This document shows positions 1 to 9,606 of a DNA stretch of 64,000 bases, piece after piece (the stretch's first letter is position 1; every line of letters begins with the position of its first letter). The notes under the pieces were generated by a model. The model had not been told where the DNA came from. It worked only from the letters and a program-made list of their open reading frames with translations, and did no database searches. Both the position numbers and the translations under genes were made by a program. This stretch comes from Gallaecimonas xiamenensis 3-C-1 (lineage in GTDB: Bacteria; Pseudomonadota; Gammaproteobacteria; Enterobacterales; Gallaecimonadaceae), in assembly GCF_000299915.1 (NCBI RefSeq), contig NZ_AMRI01000014.1, positions 44,982 through 108,981 of the forward strand, read 5' to 3'.

Positions 1-33
1 CCTCGGCGACATGGACTGATTCAAAGATAAATC

Positions 34-59
34 AAGGCGCAGCCAAGCTGCGCCTTTTT
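34..59 (+). terminator. Intrinsic terminator of a gene left of the window
   Basis: A perfect 10-bp stem (34-43 with 47-56, loop CAA) runs into a T tract at 55-59. It points rightward, so it should end a plus-strand gene whose last codons lie in bases 1-30. Two frames stop there (tga at 17-19 and taa at 28-30), and I cannot tell which is real. The hairpin abuts the end of the converging minus-strand gene that stops at 59. Confidence 0.75.
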
Positions 60-1093
60 CAGATCAGTTCCATGTCCAGCCACACCGGCCTGTGATCGGA
101 ACTGTGCGGCCCCTCCACCAAGGCCCTCTGTGCCTGGTGTTGTCCCGGCCAAAACACCCCGCCGCCTTTGACCCTGATCCCCCGGCGCGACGGCAGCACA
201 TAATCAGCCCTTAGACCCCAATCGGCAGTGATTGCCGGCCTGCCCCGCTCGGTGCCCCCCGGGCTTACCGGTAACAATCCGCTGTTGATCCCCTCGTGCT
301 TGAGCAACTGCGTTATGGCGCCAACCGCCCCCTCACCTCGCTCCGGGTCGGCGTTAAGATCCCCAAGAAGCACAAAAGGTGACAGGCCCCTAAAGCCGCC
401 CCGAATACCGGCGTCATCCTGGATATAGTCACCCCGGCCGGTCGCCAGGTAGTCGGCCCAAAAGCGCAGCTCATCATGATTGCGATGCTGGTTGCGCCGC
501 TCCGGCCCGTCAAACACCGGCGGTGTGGGGTGGCAGGCCAGCACGTGGAGCCGCTGCCGTCCTACCTGCAAGGGGATATCCCAGTGGGATTTTGACGAGA
601 GCCGCAGCTCGGCCCAAACCTCTGGTGGGTAATAAGGATGGCCGTCCAGTTGCGGCTGGCGGGCACCAGGCATTTGCGCCCAGCAAAAGTGCTGGAAGGT
701 ACGCACCTGTTCGGTCAGCACAGGAAAGCGCGACAGCAACACCATGCCGTACTGGCCCTGATAATGGCCAAAGCCATGAACTTCGGATGGGTCGGCCGAT
801 AAGGGTACTCCGGTGTTAACCGGCGCCAGGTAGTAGTAGGGGTAAGCATCTTTACCGAGATAGTTGTCGATAAAGCGGCGAATGCCCCGTTGCGGGTCGG
901 CAATGTAATCAAACTCGTTAAGCAGCAGTATGTCTGCATCCAACGCTTGAATGGTGTTAGCCACTTGATACAGCCGAGGGTGGCCAGGCCAATCCAACGC
1001 CTTAATAAGGGTTTGCGGATCAAGAGCTTGATCACTTTTTTTGCAAAAAGCGCATGCCTCTAAAGCGGCATTAAAGGTTGCTATCCGTAACAT
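59..1093 (-). CDS. Endonuclease/exonuclease/phosphatase (EEP) family protein
   Basis: About 344 residues of the Mg2+-dependent EEP fold (DNase I, exonuclease III and sphingomyelinase-like phosphodiesterases). The start at 1093 is preferred because GAGG lies upstream and the protein then opens with MLRIATFNAA, the usual first strand; the frame stays open further upstream but without family-like sequence. Visible active-site elements are Asn8 in TFNAA, Glu60 in LLLNEFDY, GDLNADP in the C-terminal half and the terminal SSDHRPVWLD motif. No signal peptide is seen with this start. The substrate cannot be read from sequence. It is transcribed away from the TonB receptor gene on its right. Confidence 0.82.
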   Translation of the reverse strand: MLRIATFNAALEACAFCKKSDQALDPQTLIKALDWPGHPRLYQVANTIQALDADILLLNEFDYIADPQRGIRRFIDNYLGKDAYPYYYLAPVNTGVPLSADPSEVHGFGHYQGQYGMVLLSRFPVLTEQVRTFQHFCWAQMPGARQPQLDGHPYYPPEVWAELRLSSKSHWDIPLQVGRQRLHVLACHPTPPVFDGPERRNQHRNHDELRFWADYLATGRGDYIQDDAGIRGGFRGLSPFVLLGDLNADPERGEGAVGAITQLLKHEGINSGLLPVSPGGTERGRPAITADWGLRADYVLPSRRGIRVKGGGVFWPGQHQAQRALVEGPHSSDHRPVWLDMELI

Positions 1094-1383
1094 CAAACCT
1101 CGACATTCGCCGAAGATGCTTGCAAGAAAACCGAAGCAAAGCAGATTTTCGGCACATTTAGCCACAAAGAGAACGTTTTCTCCGGCACTTTCGCGACTCA
1201 TTTAAAGCCGTTCATGCAGATGACAGCACAGTTTCTCTTTTGTTACAGTTGGCGCCCGACGCTGTAAGGGTACATAAAACTGTCAAAAACCTTGTGTAAA
1301 ACAGTGGCCGTTGCAGCGTCTGAATGCAGCAGAACAACAACAAAGCAAACGTGTTCTAACCTTCATTTTCACAGGAAACTGAC
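1094..1383. other. Intergenic region upstream of the TonB receptor
   Basis: About 290 bp between divergent genes. It should hold both promoters. I see no convincing -35/-10 pair and no Fur-type box. ACTGT and ACAGT form an inverted pair on either side of about 17 nt (near 1280-1306), too weak to call. A Shine-Dalgarno AGGAA lies at about 1373-1377, just before the receptor start. Confidence 0.5.
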
Positions 1384-4300
1384 ATGATCAAGGGACTCGT
1401 AAAAAGTCGCCTGGCATTGGCCCTCACCCTTGCCTTGGGCGCGTCGTCCGTTGCTTTCGCGGATGACACCACCTCCTCCATGCGCGGTACCATCACTGGC
1501 CCCTCCGGCCAACCCGCCGCCAACACCAAAATCACCCTGATGCACCAACCCACTGGTACTGTTACAGAAGTAACGACCAATGAAAATGGTAGCTTTAGCG
1601 CAACTGGTCTGCGCGTGGGTGGCCCTTACTTGGTAGTGATCGACTCCGACACCTTCCAGGACACCACTAAAGAAGACATCTTCCTGCAGCTGGGCCAGAC
1701 TTTCCGTCTGAACGAGCAGCTTAAGACCGCCGGTGACGACACCGAAACCCTGACCGTATACGGCGCGGCTATTGCTTCCAACAAAGGCAGCTCCAGCCTC
1801 TTCGGTGCCGAAGACATCCAGGACACCCCGACATTCAACCGTGACCTCAAAGAAGTGGCACGGATGAACCCCTACGCCAACCTGCTGCCCGGCTCTGACG
1901 CACCGATGAGCTTTGCCGGCTCCAACCCGCGTTACAACAGCATCACCATCGACGGTGTTGGTGTTAACGACGACTTTGGTCTGAACAGCAACGGCTACCC
2001 GACTCAGCGCTCCCCTATCTCTATCGATGCCATCGATCAGGTTGCTGTTGAAGTCGCTCCTTTCGACGCTTCCGAAGGTGGTTACACTGGCGGCCGTATC
2101 AATGCGGTAACCAAGTCCGGTACCAACGAATTCCATGGTTCACTTGCTTACGAAAAGATGAGTGACTCCTGGGCCGGCACCCCCAAGGACCCCAACAGCG
2201 GCGAAGATATCCCGCTGGATTTCAAGCGCGACACCTATAGCCTGACCCTGGGTGGCCCGCTGATCAAAGACAAGCTGTTCTTCTTCACTTCCTATGAGAA
2301 GTCCAAAGAACCTGTCCAGGTTGAATGGGGCCCTGCCACATCCGGTGCTGCCAACGAAAGCAACGTCACCGAGGAAGACTACCAGCGCATCAAGCAGATC
2401 GCTCAGGATGTTTACGGTGTAGACATCGGCACCTGGAACTCTGCTCCTGACACCGAGAACGAAAACCTGCTGGTGAAGCTGGACTGGAACATCAACAGCG
2501 ACCACCGTATGGCGCTGACCTACAACCGTACCGAAGGTAACGTTGTACGTAACCAGTCCAATGGTCCTTACACCCTGCAGCTGGATACCAACTGGTACGA
2601 TTACCAACAGAACATGGACCTGTATACCCTGCAGCTCTATTCTGATTGGAGCTCTGATTTCTCCAGCGAACTGTACCTGAACTACAAGAAAGTTGATTCC
2701 GTCTCCGGTCTGAAAACCAAAGCCTTTGGTGACATCGACGTTGACATCGACAGCAGCGCGACCTTGAACTTTGGTCCTGACTACAACCGTCATGCCAACG
2801 AGCTGAACAACAAGACCTGGAAACTGGGCGCTAAGTTCAACTACCTGGTCGGCGATCATCAGCTGAAGTTCGGTGGTGAGTACGAGAAGCTGGATGTTTT
2901 CAACATCTTCGTCCGTAACTCCCTCGGTAGCTGGTCCTTCGACTCCATCGAAGATTTCCAGAACCGCAAAGCCAGTTCTTTCTACTACGAGAACGCTTAC
3001 ACCAACAACGCCACTGACGCTGCCGCTGATTTCAGCCTGGGCACGGCTAATGCCTATATCCAGGACAACTGGTACATCAACGACGCTTTCGAGCTGGGCC
3101 TGGGCCTGCGTTATGAGCGTTACATGGTCAGCGACAAGCCGACCTTCAACCAAAACTTCTATGACCGCTACGGTTTCTCCAACCAGGAGAACCTGGACGG
3201 CCTGGATATCTGGCTGCCCCGCGTTGACCTGACTTGGTTTGCCAACGACGATGTGACTGTCCACGGTGGTTTCGGCCGCTTCTCCGGTGGTCGCCCCAAC
3301 GTTTGGATTTCCAACTCCTTCTCCAACGATGGCTACACCCTGGTTCAGTTTGACCGTGGCAACCTGACTCCCGACCAGTACCTGGACAACGTGGATATCA
3401 CCAAGGTTCCAGATGCTGTTAAGGCTGAAATGTATGCTGGTGACGGCTCTACCAACGTTATCGACCCGAACTTCAAGCTCCCGTCTGACTGGATCGCTCG
3501 TCTTGGTGTCGACTACCGCTTCGATATCCCTTCAGTAGGCAACGATTTCTACTGGACTACCGAAGTGATGCGTAAGTGGATGACCGACAACACCCAGTGG
3601 AAAGACATTTCCCGCTGTGTGTCCGGCCAAACCTCTGCCGGCGTCAACATCTACGCTCCTTGTAACTCTGACGCACCTAATGGTCACTACGACCTGATGC
3701 TGACTAACGAGAGCAAGGACGGTAAGGCCTGGATCTTCACCACCACCCTGCAGAAAGAGTGGGACAGCGGTGTCAGCCTTTACGCTGCCTACACTCACCA
3801 GGACATCGATGAAGGTAACCCCGGTACTTCTTCCACTGCGACCTCTAACTACCAGTACAACATCGTTAAGGATCGCAACGTAGAAGAGATCGGCACTGCC
3901 GACTACGAGATTGAGCACAGCTTCAAACTGAGCCTTGGCTACCGCCATGAGTTCATTGACGGCTATGCCTCTAAGTTCAACCTCTTCTTCCAGCGTCGTT
4001 CCGGTACCCACTACAGCTATGTATGGCGTCAGAACCGTCGTGGTGATTACGGTGACCAGTCTACCTTTAACAACGGTAGCGCTTACCTGCCCTACATCCC
4101 CACTGGCGCCAACGATCCGAACATCAGCCCTGAGAGCTCCATGACCTACGACCAAATCATGGACGTGGTCAACCAGGCTGGCCTGGCGGGTTATGCCGGT
4201 GGTTTTGCACCTAAAGGTGTGGGCACTGGTCCTTGGGTTAGCACCCTGGACTTCCAGTTCCAGCAGGAAATCCCCGGCTTTGTTGAAGGTCATAAAGGTA

Positions 4301-4527
4301 TCTTCTACTTCACCATCAACAACCTGGCCAACCTGCTGAACGACGATTGGGGTCAAGTGAAGCGTCAGAACTACACCAACAAGAGCTTGTTCAACTTCGA
4401 AGGCTTGGATGCCGAAGGTCGTTACAAGTACGGTGCTCTGACCAGCCTCGACACCAAGAACTGGGATACCTTCGAAGCCGAAGAGTCTACCTGGCGCATG
4501 AAAGTGGGCGTGAAGTACACCTTCTAA
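1384..4527 (+). CDS. Oar-type TonB-dependent outer-membrane receptor
   Basis: A 1047-residue outer-membrane transporter that would use TonB energy to import a bound substrate. A Sec signal peptide (about 1-26, ending SVAFA) is followed by a carboxypeptidase-regulatory-like beta-sandwich (about 32-115), a TonB-box-like ETLTVYG near 121-127, a plug domain (about 130-240) and a long beta-barrel. The last residue is Phe, as usual for BamA-folded barrels. The size and the N-terminal domain match Oar-like receptors of Alteromonadales and Xanthomonadales, whose ligands are often peptides or glycans. The ligand here is unknown and no degradation enzymes are adjacent. AGGAA precedes the ATG and a strong terminator follows. 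Confidence 0.92.
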   Translation: MIKGLVKSRLALALTLALGASSVAFADDTTSSMRGTITGPSGQPAANTKITLMHQPTGTVTEVTTNENGSFSATGLRVGGPYLVVIDSDTFQDTTKEDIFLQLGQTFRLNEQLKTAGDDTETLTVYGAAIASNKGSSSLFGAEDIQDTPTFNRDLKEVARMNPYANLLPGSDAPMSFAGSNPRYNSITIDGVGVNDDFGLNSNGYPTQRSPISIDAIDQVAVEVAPFDASEGGYTGGRINAVTKSGTNEFHGSLAYEKMSDSWAGTPKDPNSGEDIPLDFKRDTYSLTLGGPLIKDKLFFFTSYEKSKEPVQVEWGPATSGAANESNVTEEDYQRIKQIAQDVYGVDIGTWNSAPDTENENLLVKLDWNINSDHRMALTYNRTEGNVVRNQSNGPYTLQLDTNWYDYQQNMDLYTLQLYSDWSSDFSSELYLNYKKVDSVSGLKTKAFGDIDVDIDSSATLNFGPDYNRHANELNNKTWKLGAKFNYLVGDHQLKFGGEYEKLDVFNIFVRNSLGSWSFDSIEDFQNRKASSFYYENAYTNNATDAAADFSLGTANAYIQDNWYINDAFELGLGLRYERYMVSDKPTFNQNFYDRYGFSNQENLDGLDIWLPRVDLTWFANDDVTVHGGFGRFSGGRPNVWISNSFSNDGYTLVQFDRGNLTPDQYLDNVDITKVPDAVKAEMYAGDGSTNVIDPNFKLPSDWIARLGVDYRFDIPSVGNDFYWTTEVMRKWMTDNTQWKDISRCVSGQTSAGVNIYAPCNSDAPNGHYDLMLTNESKDGKAWIFTTTLQKEWDSGVSLYAAYTHQDIDEGNPGTSSTATSNYQYNIVKDRNVEEIGTADYEIEHSFKLSLGYRHEFIDGYASKFNLFFQRRSGTHYSYVWRQNRRGDYGDQSTFNNGSAYLPYIPTGANDPNISPESSMTYDQIMDVVNQAGLAGYAGGFAPKGVGTGPWVSTLDFQFQQEIPGFVEGHKGIFYFTINNLANLLNDDWGQVKRQNYTNKSLFNFEGLDAEGRYKYGALTSLDTKNWDTFEAEESTWRMKVGVKYTF

Positions 4528-4547
4528 TCCCGCTCCCTGCGAGCCAA

Positions 4548-4575
4548 AAGCCAGCCCCTTGGGCTGGCTTTTTTA
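4548..4575 (+). terminator. Terminator of the TonB receptor gene
   Basis: AGCCAGCCC and GGGCTGGCT pair around a short loop and are followed by a T run, 21 bp after the receptor stop codon. Confidence 0.85.
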
Positions 4576-4591
4576 TTGTCTTGCAAAGACA

Positions 4592-4621
4592 AATAAAAAA
4601 GCGGCCCAAAGGCCGCCTTCT
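4592..4621 (-). terminator. Terminator of the phosphodiesterase gene
   Basis: Read leftward, AAGGCGGCC and GGCCGC form a GC-rich stem followed by TTTTTTATT. It sits just after the stop at 4636 and faces the terminator of the converging receptor gene. Confidence 0.82.
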
Positions 4622-4635
4622 TCGTTACTGTCTAC

Positions 4636-5850
4636 TTACTTGAGGGCCGGCAGCAAAGGGGTTATCTCGCCGTCGATGGGAGCCAGCAGGGGGATACCCA
4701 ACACCTTGGCCACCATGGGGTAGACGTCGATGTTGTCGAAAGGCGCCAATGTCACTCCCTTCTTGAAGGCCGGGCCTTCAGCGACAAACAGGGCACCCAT
4801 GTCCTTGGTATAGCTGTAGCCGTGGTTGCCGCCGCCGTGACGGTCTTTCAGATCCTTGTCGGTAAAGAAGCGAGGGGCGGCCAGCTCCAGGATGATGTCG
4901 GCGATACGGGGGCTGTCAACGTAATGGCGCTCGGCCAGTTCGGCGTCACTGCGGACCACAAAGCGTGGGTCTTGTTGCAGCTTGGCCTTCTGACGGGCTA
5001 TGGCCACGGCGTCCACCCCGGGTTTGGCGTAGAGCATCAGGCGGGTGCTGGCATTGACCACTTTGAAGTCGCCACTAATGGGCAGTTGGCGGTAGTCAAC
5101 GGCGGCCTTGGGATCAACGGCGGTCATGCCATGGTCGGAAACAATCACCAGATTGACCGGTTGGGCCACTTCCTTTTGAATGCGCTCGCGCAGCTCACCG
5201 ATAAGGCCGTCGACCAGCTGCACAGCTTCATGGGTCTGGGGAGCGTCGGGGCCGAAACGATGGCCCATGGTGTCCACCAGGGAGAAGTAGCCGGCCACAA
5301 ATTGGGGACGCTTGTTGGCAGGCAGTTTCAGCCAGTCGATGATCTGGCTGACCCTGTCGTGGTAATCGGACTGCTGGGAGAAATGGTAGAAATAGCTGGG
5401 GGTCATGCCGCCGTACTGGGCGTCTGATTCAGGCCAGAAATAGGTGGCAGCCTTGAGGCCGTTGAGCTCAGCCAGATTCCAAAGGGGCATGCCCTTAAGC
5501 CAGGTGCTGTCCTTACCGCCATCCCCAAGGGCATAACACTGTTGGCGGCCTTTGTCGCAGAAGTGGTTGTCCACTATGCCGTGGTGGCTGGGGTAGAGGC
5601 CGGTGATAAGGCTCAGGTGATTGGGGAAGGTCTTGGTGGGATAAGCCGGGCGCATCTGCTCTGCCCTGACTCCCTGTTGGGCCATGGCGGCCAGATTGCT
5701 GGCCCCATGCTTCTCGATGTAGTCCCAACGGAATCCGTCCAGGGAGATCATCACTACACTTTGCTGCGTTGCCGGTGGCAGGTTGGCCTGGGTGCTCTGA
5801 CAGCCTCCCAACAGGCCGGCCATAACCAGACTAAGCCAGGTTTTTTTCAT
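4636..5850 (-). CDS. Lipoprotein nucleotide pyrophosphatase/phosphodiesterase (NPP family)
   Basis: A 404-residue alkaline-phosphatase-superfamily enzyme that would cleave phosphodiester or pyrophosphate bonds outside the cytoplasmic membrane. The start at 5850 is chosen because AGGAAA lies upstream and the product then begins with a lipoprotein signal ending in LLGGC (lipidated Cys17); the frame stays open 13 codons further. Metal and nucleophile motifs are clear: MISLDGFRWD (Asp38), PTKTFPNH with nucleophile Thr74, VSDHGM, and GGNHGY near the C terminus. Substrates of bacterial NPPs vary (nucleotides, lipid head groups), so the physiological one is open. The AraC regulator gene upstream is on the same strand, about 95 bp away. 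Confidence 0.88.
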   Translation of the reverse strand: MKKTWLSLVMAGLLGGCQSTQANLPPATQQSVVMISLDGFRWDYIEKHGASNLAAMAQQGVRAEQMRPAYPTKTFPNHLSLITGLYPSHHGIVDNHFCDKGRQQCYALGDGGKDSTWLKGMPLWNLAELNGLKAATYFWPESDAQYGGMTPSYFYHFSQQSDYHDRVSQIIDWLKLPANKRPQFVAGYFSLVDTMGHRFGPDAPQTHEAVQLVDGLIGELRERIQKEVAQPVNLVIVSDHGMTAVDPKAAVDYRQLPISGDFKVVNASTRLMLYAKPGVDAVAIARQKAKLQQDPRFVVRSDAELAERHYVDSPRIADIILELAAPRFFTDKDLKDRHGGGNHGYSYTKDMGALFVAEGPAFKKGVTLAPFDNIDVYPMVAKVLGIPLLAPIDGEITPLLPALK

Positions 5851-5946
5851 CGTTCCATTTCCTGTGTCCAAAAAGCCATTTTTATCCATTTCTTATGTCA
5901 TTAATTGCATCAGTCGATAAAAGACTGGCCTAGCGCTATCAACGGT

Positions 5947-6717
5947 TTACCCACCGCTTTGCCATCGCTTTGGGCTCAGCCCCATCAACTGCCTGAAGGC
6001 CTGACAGAAGGCACTGACGCTGTCGTAGCCCACTGCCAGGGCGACATCGCCGACTCGTACCCCCTCGGCCAGCAGCACCAGGCTCTGGTGCACCCTGGCC
6101 AGCTGCAACCATTGGCCATAGCTCATACCGGTTTCCAATTTGAAGTGGCGCGAAAAGCTGCGCCTGGACAGGGCCACCTGGGCAGCCGCCCGCTCCAAAG
6201 GAGGAGCTTTGGCAGGGTCATGGGCCAGGGTTTCACAGAGTCGCTTGAGGCGGGGGGCGCCAGCCAGAGGCAACCCTACGGACAGTGCCTTGGCCAGGCG
6301 CACCTCATCAGCCAGGGCAGCCAGGCGGCGAGCCTGCACAGCCCCCGCTGCCGGCTGCAGCAAGGCCTTGAGCAGGGCGCGGCCAAGCTCGGAGCCGTCG
6401 AACACCGTCGGGTAGCTCAACCAATCATGACGGACATAGAGGCTGATGCCAGAAGCCGGTCTCAGTACCCTGCCCCTATGGGGCTCGCGCCCGGGAAACC
6501 ACCCCATGCGTCCGGCCGGTACCAGCCAGCGTCCTCTGCTGGTTTCCATACTCATGCAGCCCTGAGTCACCCAGACCAGCTGCGACTCTTGGTGGGCATG
6601 CCAACCAACCTCTTCCTGCTCTGCAAAGAGCTGAAGGCCGGCTGGTTGTTCCAGAGCCTGTTCAGGATCGCTGCTGGCAAAGCTGAGCGCCATGGCTTTT
6701 TGGCCAATTTGAAACAT
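5947..6717 (-). CDS. AraC-family transcriptional regulator
   Basis: 256 residues. The N-terminal half (about 20-130) is a cupin-like effector domain with HAHQESQLVWVTQG. The C-terminal 100 residues hold two helix-turn-helix units: RRSFSRHFKLETGMSYGQW is the first and GYDSVSAFCQAFRQLMGLSP the classic second AraC signature. Such proteins of about 250-260 residues often repress or activate an adjacent gene. It is divergent from the small gene at 6788 and upstream of the phosphodiesterase, so either could be its target. No strong Shine-Dalgarno is seen; an internal Met at codon 9 is an alternative start. Confidence 0.88.
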   Translation of the reverse strand: MFQIGQKAMALSFASSDPEQALEQPAGLQLFAEQEEVGWHAHQESQLVWVTQGCMSMETSRGRWLVPAGRMGWFPGREPHRGRVLRPASGISLYVRHDWLSYPTVFDGSELGRALLKALLQPAAGAVQARRLAALADEVRLAKALSVGLPLAGAPRLKRLCETLAHDPAKAPPLERAAAQVALSRRSFSRHFKLETGMSYGQWLQLARVHQSLVLLAEGVRVGDVALAVGYDSVSAFCQAFRQLMGLSPKRWQSGG

Positions 6718-6787
6718 TTATTGGCAACCTGTCGATAATGGGCAAACCGCTTTCCAGGCTATCTTAGCGGTTCAAAGGAGGAAAGTG

Positions 6788-7066
6788 ATGAAAGCAAGTG
6801 AGCTATTGGCCGACGATCAAGACAGCCTGGCACTGAACGACCGGCTCAGTATCCGAAAAGGCAGCGTCGGGGCCTTTTTACACAATGCGAGGCTCTTGAT
6901 GGACAAGAACACCGGCGCTGAACAGCGCCAACAGCTGGAAATGGACACCCGCGAGCTGCTACCGGCGCTGGATGCCCTGGGGCTATTTGAAATCCTCGGG
7001 ATCCGGGAAGAGGCCTTGGCCCTTTGTATCGAGCGCCTGCGTCAAGACACAAAAAAGCCCGCTTAA
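6788..7066 (+). CDS. Small protein of unknown function
   Basis: A 92-residue, largely helical and acidic protein that I do not recognise. The ATG at 6788 has a perfect AGGAGG six bases upstream; a GTG directly before it at 6785 would be too close. There is no signal peptide, membrane segment or cysteine motif. It is divergent from the AraC regulator and its stop codon lies inside the following bidirectional terminator. The good ribosome site and terminator argue that it is a real gene. Confidence 0.75.
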   Translation: MKASELLADDQDSLALNDRLSIRKGSVGAFLHNARLLMDKNTGAEQRQQLEMDTRELLPALDALGLFEILGIREEALALCIERLRQDTKKPA

Positions 7067-7080
7067 GCGGGCTTTTTCTT
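7052..7080. terminator. Bidirectional terminator between the small gene and nqrM
   Basis: AAAAAAGCCCGC and GCGGGCTTTTT form a hairpin with A and T tracts on opposite sides. It overlaps the stop codon at 7064-7066 and abuts the end of nqrM, so it can end both converging transcripts, including the nqr operon. Confidence 0.85.
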
Positions 7081-7315
7081 AGAGGATGCGGTTTTCCTGC
7101 CAGACGGCCTCTTTGGCCTTACGCTTGGCTTCTTCCTTGGCCATGCGCGCCTTGCGTTTGTCGCAGGGGTCAGGGCAGTCACAGGCTTTTTCCATGCCAA
7201 GCCCCGAGATCCCGCCGCAGGATCCGGAAATGCTCTTCTTCTGGAAGATATAGCCCACTGCCATGGCAGCCACCACCAGCAGGAACAGGCCGAAGGTGTA
7301 CACAAAAACCATCAT
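7079..7315 (-). CDS. nqrM: Na+-NQR maturation factor NqrM
   Basis: A 78-residue membrane-anchored protein of the DUF539/NqrM family. In Vibrio, NqrM is needed to insert the iron centre held by cysteines of NqrD and NqrE. One N-terminal transmembrane helix (about 3-24) is followed by the conserved cysteine-rich stretch SGSCGG and CDCPDPCDKRK and a basic, alanine-rich tail. The ATG overlaps the apbE stop codon (TGATG), so the two are probably translationally coupled. Its place at the end of nqrABCDEF-apbE is the usual one. Confidence 0.93.
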   Translation of the reverse strand: MMVFVYTFGLFLLVVAAMAVGYIFQKKSISGSCGGISGLGMEKACDCPDPCDKRKARMAKEEAKRKAKEAVWQENRIL

Positions 7316-8337
7316 CAGTCTCTCGCAACCAGATAGGGTTTGAAGGCGTCAGTGTAACGCTCTTCGAAGCCGGAGTCAGTCTTAACGATCATAAAGACGG
7401 CAAGTCCCTGATCCTTGGCCAGCGCCAGCCCCTGCTCAGGCCCCAGCACGCTGATGGCGGTGGACATGCCGTCCGCTTCCATACAGCTGGGCGCCAGCAC
7501 CGTAACCGACACCAGGCGGTTTTGGATAGGCTTGCCGGTACGGGCGTCGATAAGGTGGGAGTAACGGACGCCGTTCTCTTCAAAGTAGTTACGGTAGTCA
7601 CCGCTGGTGGCCACCGCCATATTGCCGGGGGTAACCACTTCTTGGATGGCTTGCTCGCCGTCACTGGGCTTTTCGATGGCGATACGCCAGGGCTGCTGCT
7701 GGGGCTTGCTGCCATGGCTACGGAGCTCACCACCGATTTCCACCACATAGTCCTCAATCCCCAGAGATTCGAGGTATTCGGCCACCACATCCACTCCATA
7801 GCCCTTGGCGATGGATGACAGGTTGAGGTTGATATCGCCCCTGTCTTTGACCAACTCGTTGCCGGACAGGTGCAGTTTGTCCTGCCCCACTTCCGACAGC
7901 CGCTGGGCCAGTTCCTGGTCGCTGGGCACCTGGTCGGGGCGCTTCTCGGGGCCAAAGCTCCAGAGATTGACCACGGGCCCAAGGGTGATGTCATAAGCGC
8001 CGCCGGAGAGCCGCCCGATACGCAGCGCCTCACCAACCACCTTGGCAAAGCCGGGGCTTATCTTGAAGGGGACGGTGCTGGTCGAGGCGTTGAAAAGGGA
8101 GATCTCGGAGTCGCCCTGATAGTGGGACATCTGGTTGTTCACTTCCACCAGGCGGGCATCTATCTCGGCCTGGATATCGGCCGGCAGGGCCAGGGTGCCG
8201 TCGTGGAAGAAGCTCACATGATAGCCGGTTCCCATGGTGCGGCCGGCCAGTTTGACCTCGGCCGGAGGCTGGGAACAGGCCCCTAATAAAAAGGCTAGCC
8301 CGAGGGCCAGCCATTTGATTACTGCGTTGGATCGCAT
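7315..8337 (-). CDS. apbE: FAD:protein FMN transferase ApbE (lipoprotein)
   Basis: 340 residues. It attaches FMN from FAD covalently to a threonine of target proteins; in this operon the targets are NqrB and NqrC, whose SGAT motifs are intact. A lipoprotein signal (LAFLLGAC, Cys at about 21) places it at the periplasmic face. Family landmarks include GRTMGTGYHV near the start, YDITLGPVVNLW, the SSIAKGYGVD segment, and HLIDARTGKP with the following EADGMSTA. It lies six bases after nqrF and overlaps nqrM. Confidence 0.95.
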   Translation of the reverse strand: MRSNAVIKWLALGLAFLLGACSQPPAEVKLAGRTMGTGYHVSFFHDGTLALPADIQAEIDARLVEVNNQMSHYQGDSEISLFNASTSTVPFKISPGFAKVVGEALRIGRLSGGAYDITLGPVVNLWSFGPEKRPDQVPSDQELAQRLSEVGQDKLHLSGNELVKDRGDINLNLSSIAKGYGVDVVAEYLESLGIEDYVVEIGGELRSHGSKPQQQPWRIAIEKPSDGEQAIQEVVTPGNMAVATSGDYRNYFEENGVRYSHLIDARTGKPIQNRLVSVTVLAPSCMEADGMSTAISVLGPEQGLALAKDQGLAVFMIVKTDSGFEERYTDAFKPYLVARD

Positions 8338-8343
8338 GGGTGA

Positions 8344-9567
8344 TTAACCACCAAAGTCGTCAAGCAGGATGTTTTCGTCTTCGACGCCCAAGTCTTTGAG
8401 CATCTTGATGACGGAGGCGTTCATGATCGGCGGACCACACATGTAGTACTCGCAATCTTCCGGCGCATCGTGGTTCTTGAGATGGTTCTCGTAAACCACG
8501 TTGTGGATGAAGCCGGTGTAGCCGTCCCAGTTGTCCTCGGGCTGAGGATCGGACAGGGCCACGTGCCACTTGAAGTTCTCGTTCTCCGCCTGGAGCATGT
8601 CGAAGTCTTCCACGTAGAACATTTCACGCTTGGAACGGGCACCGTACCAGAAGGTGATCTTACGCTTGGACTTGAGACGACGCAGCTGGTCGAAGATGTG
8701 GCTACGCATAGGGGCCATACCGGCACCACCACCGATGAAGACCATCTCGGCGTCGGTGTCCTTGGCGAAGAATTCACCGAAGGGACCGGAGATGGTGACC
8801 TTGTCGCCGGCCTTGAGGGACCAGATGTAGGAAGACATCTTGCCGCAGGGCAGGCTCAGGTTGTTCGGCGGCGGCGTAGCGATACGCACGTTCAGCATGA
8901 TGATGCCGGCTTCGTCCGGGTAGTTGGCCATGGAGTAGGCGCGGATCGTGGTGTCGTCAACCTTGGATTCGAGGTTGAAGAAGCCAAAACGCTCCCAATC
9001 CGGGCGGAATTTCTCCGGTACGTCGAACTCTTTATATTTGACGTGGTGCGGCGGCGCCTCGATCTGGATGTAACCACCGGCACGGAAAGGCACAGCCTCA
9101 CCGGCAGGGATACCCAGCTTGAGTTCCTTGATGAAGGTAGCCTTGTTGTCGTTGGAGATAACAGTGCATTCCCACTGCTTCACGCCAAAGATCTCTTCAG
9201 GCACTTCGATGTTCATGTCTTGCTTCACAGCAACCTGACAGGACAGGCGGCAGCCTTCGTTGGCTTCACGCTTGTTGATGTGAGATTGCTCGGTCGGCAG
9301 TATGTCGCCGCCGCCTTCGTGGACTTTTACGCGGCACTGGCCGCAAGTACCACCGCCGCCACAGGCGGAGGACACGAAGATACCGCTGGAGGCCAGGGCG
9401 CCCAGCAGTTTGCCACCGGCAGGCACTTTGATGGCCTTGTCCGGATCGTTATTGATGGTGATGGTCACGTCACCGCTGGAGACCAGCTTGGCACGGGCAG
9501 CCAGGATAATGGCTACCAGTACCATGACGATCACGGTGAACATACCTACGCCGAGAATGATTTCCAT
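8344..9567 (-). CDS. nqrF: Na+-NQR subunit F (NADH dehydrogenase subunit)
   Basis: 407 residues. It oxidises NADH and passes electrons through FAD and a 2Fe-2S centre into the complex. An N-terminal membrane anchor (about 4-24) is followed by a plant-type ferredoxin domain with [16 protein letters not shown] and a fourth cysteine in GCRLSC. Then come an FAD-binding domain (RAYSMANYP) and an NAD-binding domain ([26 protein letters not shown]). The length is standard. A 39-bp gap separates it from nqrE. Confidence 0.97.
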   Translation of the reverse strand: MEIILGVGMFTVIVMVLVAIILAARAKLVSSGDVTITINNDPDKAIKVPAGGKLLGALASSGIFVSSACGGGGTCGQCRVKVHEGGGDILPTEQSHINKREANEGCRLSCQVAVKQDMNIEVPEEIFGVKQWECTVISNDNKATFIKELKLGIPAGEAVPFRAGGYIQIEAPPHHVKYKEFDVPEKFRPDWERFGFFNLESKVDDTTIRAYSMANYPDEAGIIMLNVRIATPPPNNLSLPCGKMSSYIWSLKAGDKVTISGPFGEFFAKDTDAEMVFIGGGAGMAPMRSHIFDQLRRLKSKRKITFWYGARSKREMFYVEDFDMLQAENENFKWHVALSDPQPEDNWDGYTGFIHNVVYENHLKNHDAPEDCEYYMCGPPIMNASVIKMLKDLGVEDENILLDDFGG

Positions 9568-9606
9568 CGACTTATCCTTTGCGTTTTGGGCGCGGCAGAG
9601 CCGCGC

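Noticed and set aside
2140..3264. Long minus-strand frame inside the TonB receptor gene
   Set aside because: Shadow of the strongly supported receptor gene; the translated product has no recognisable domains.
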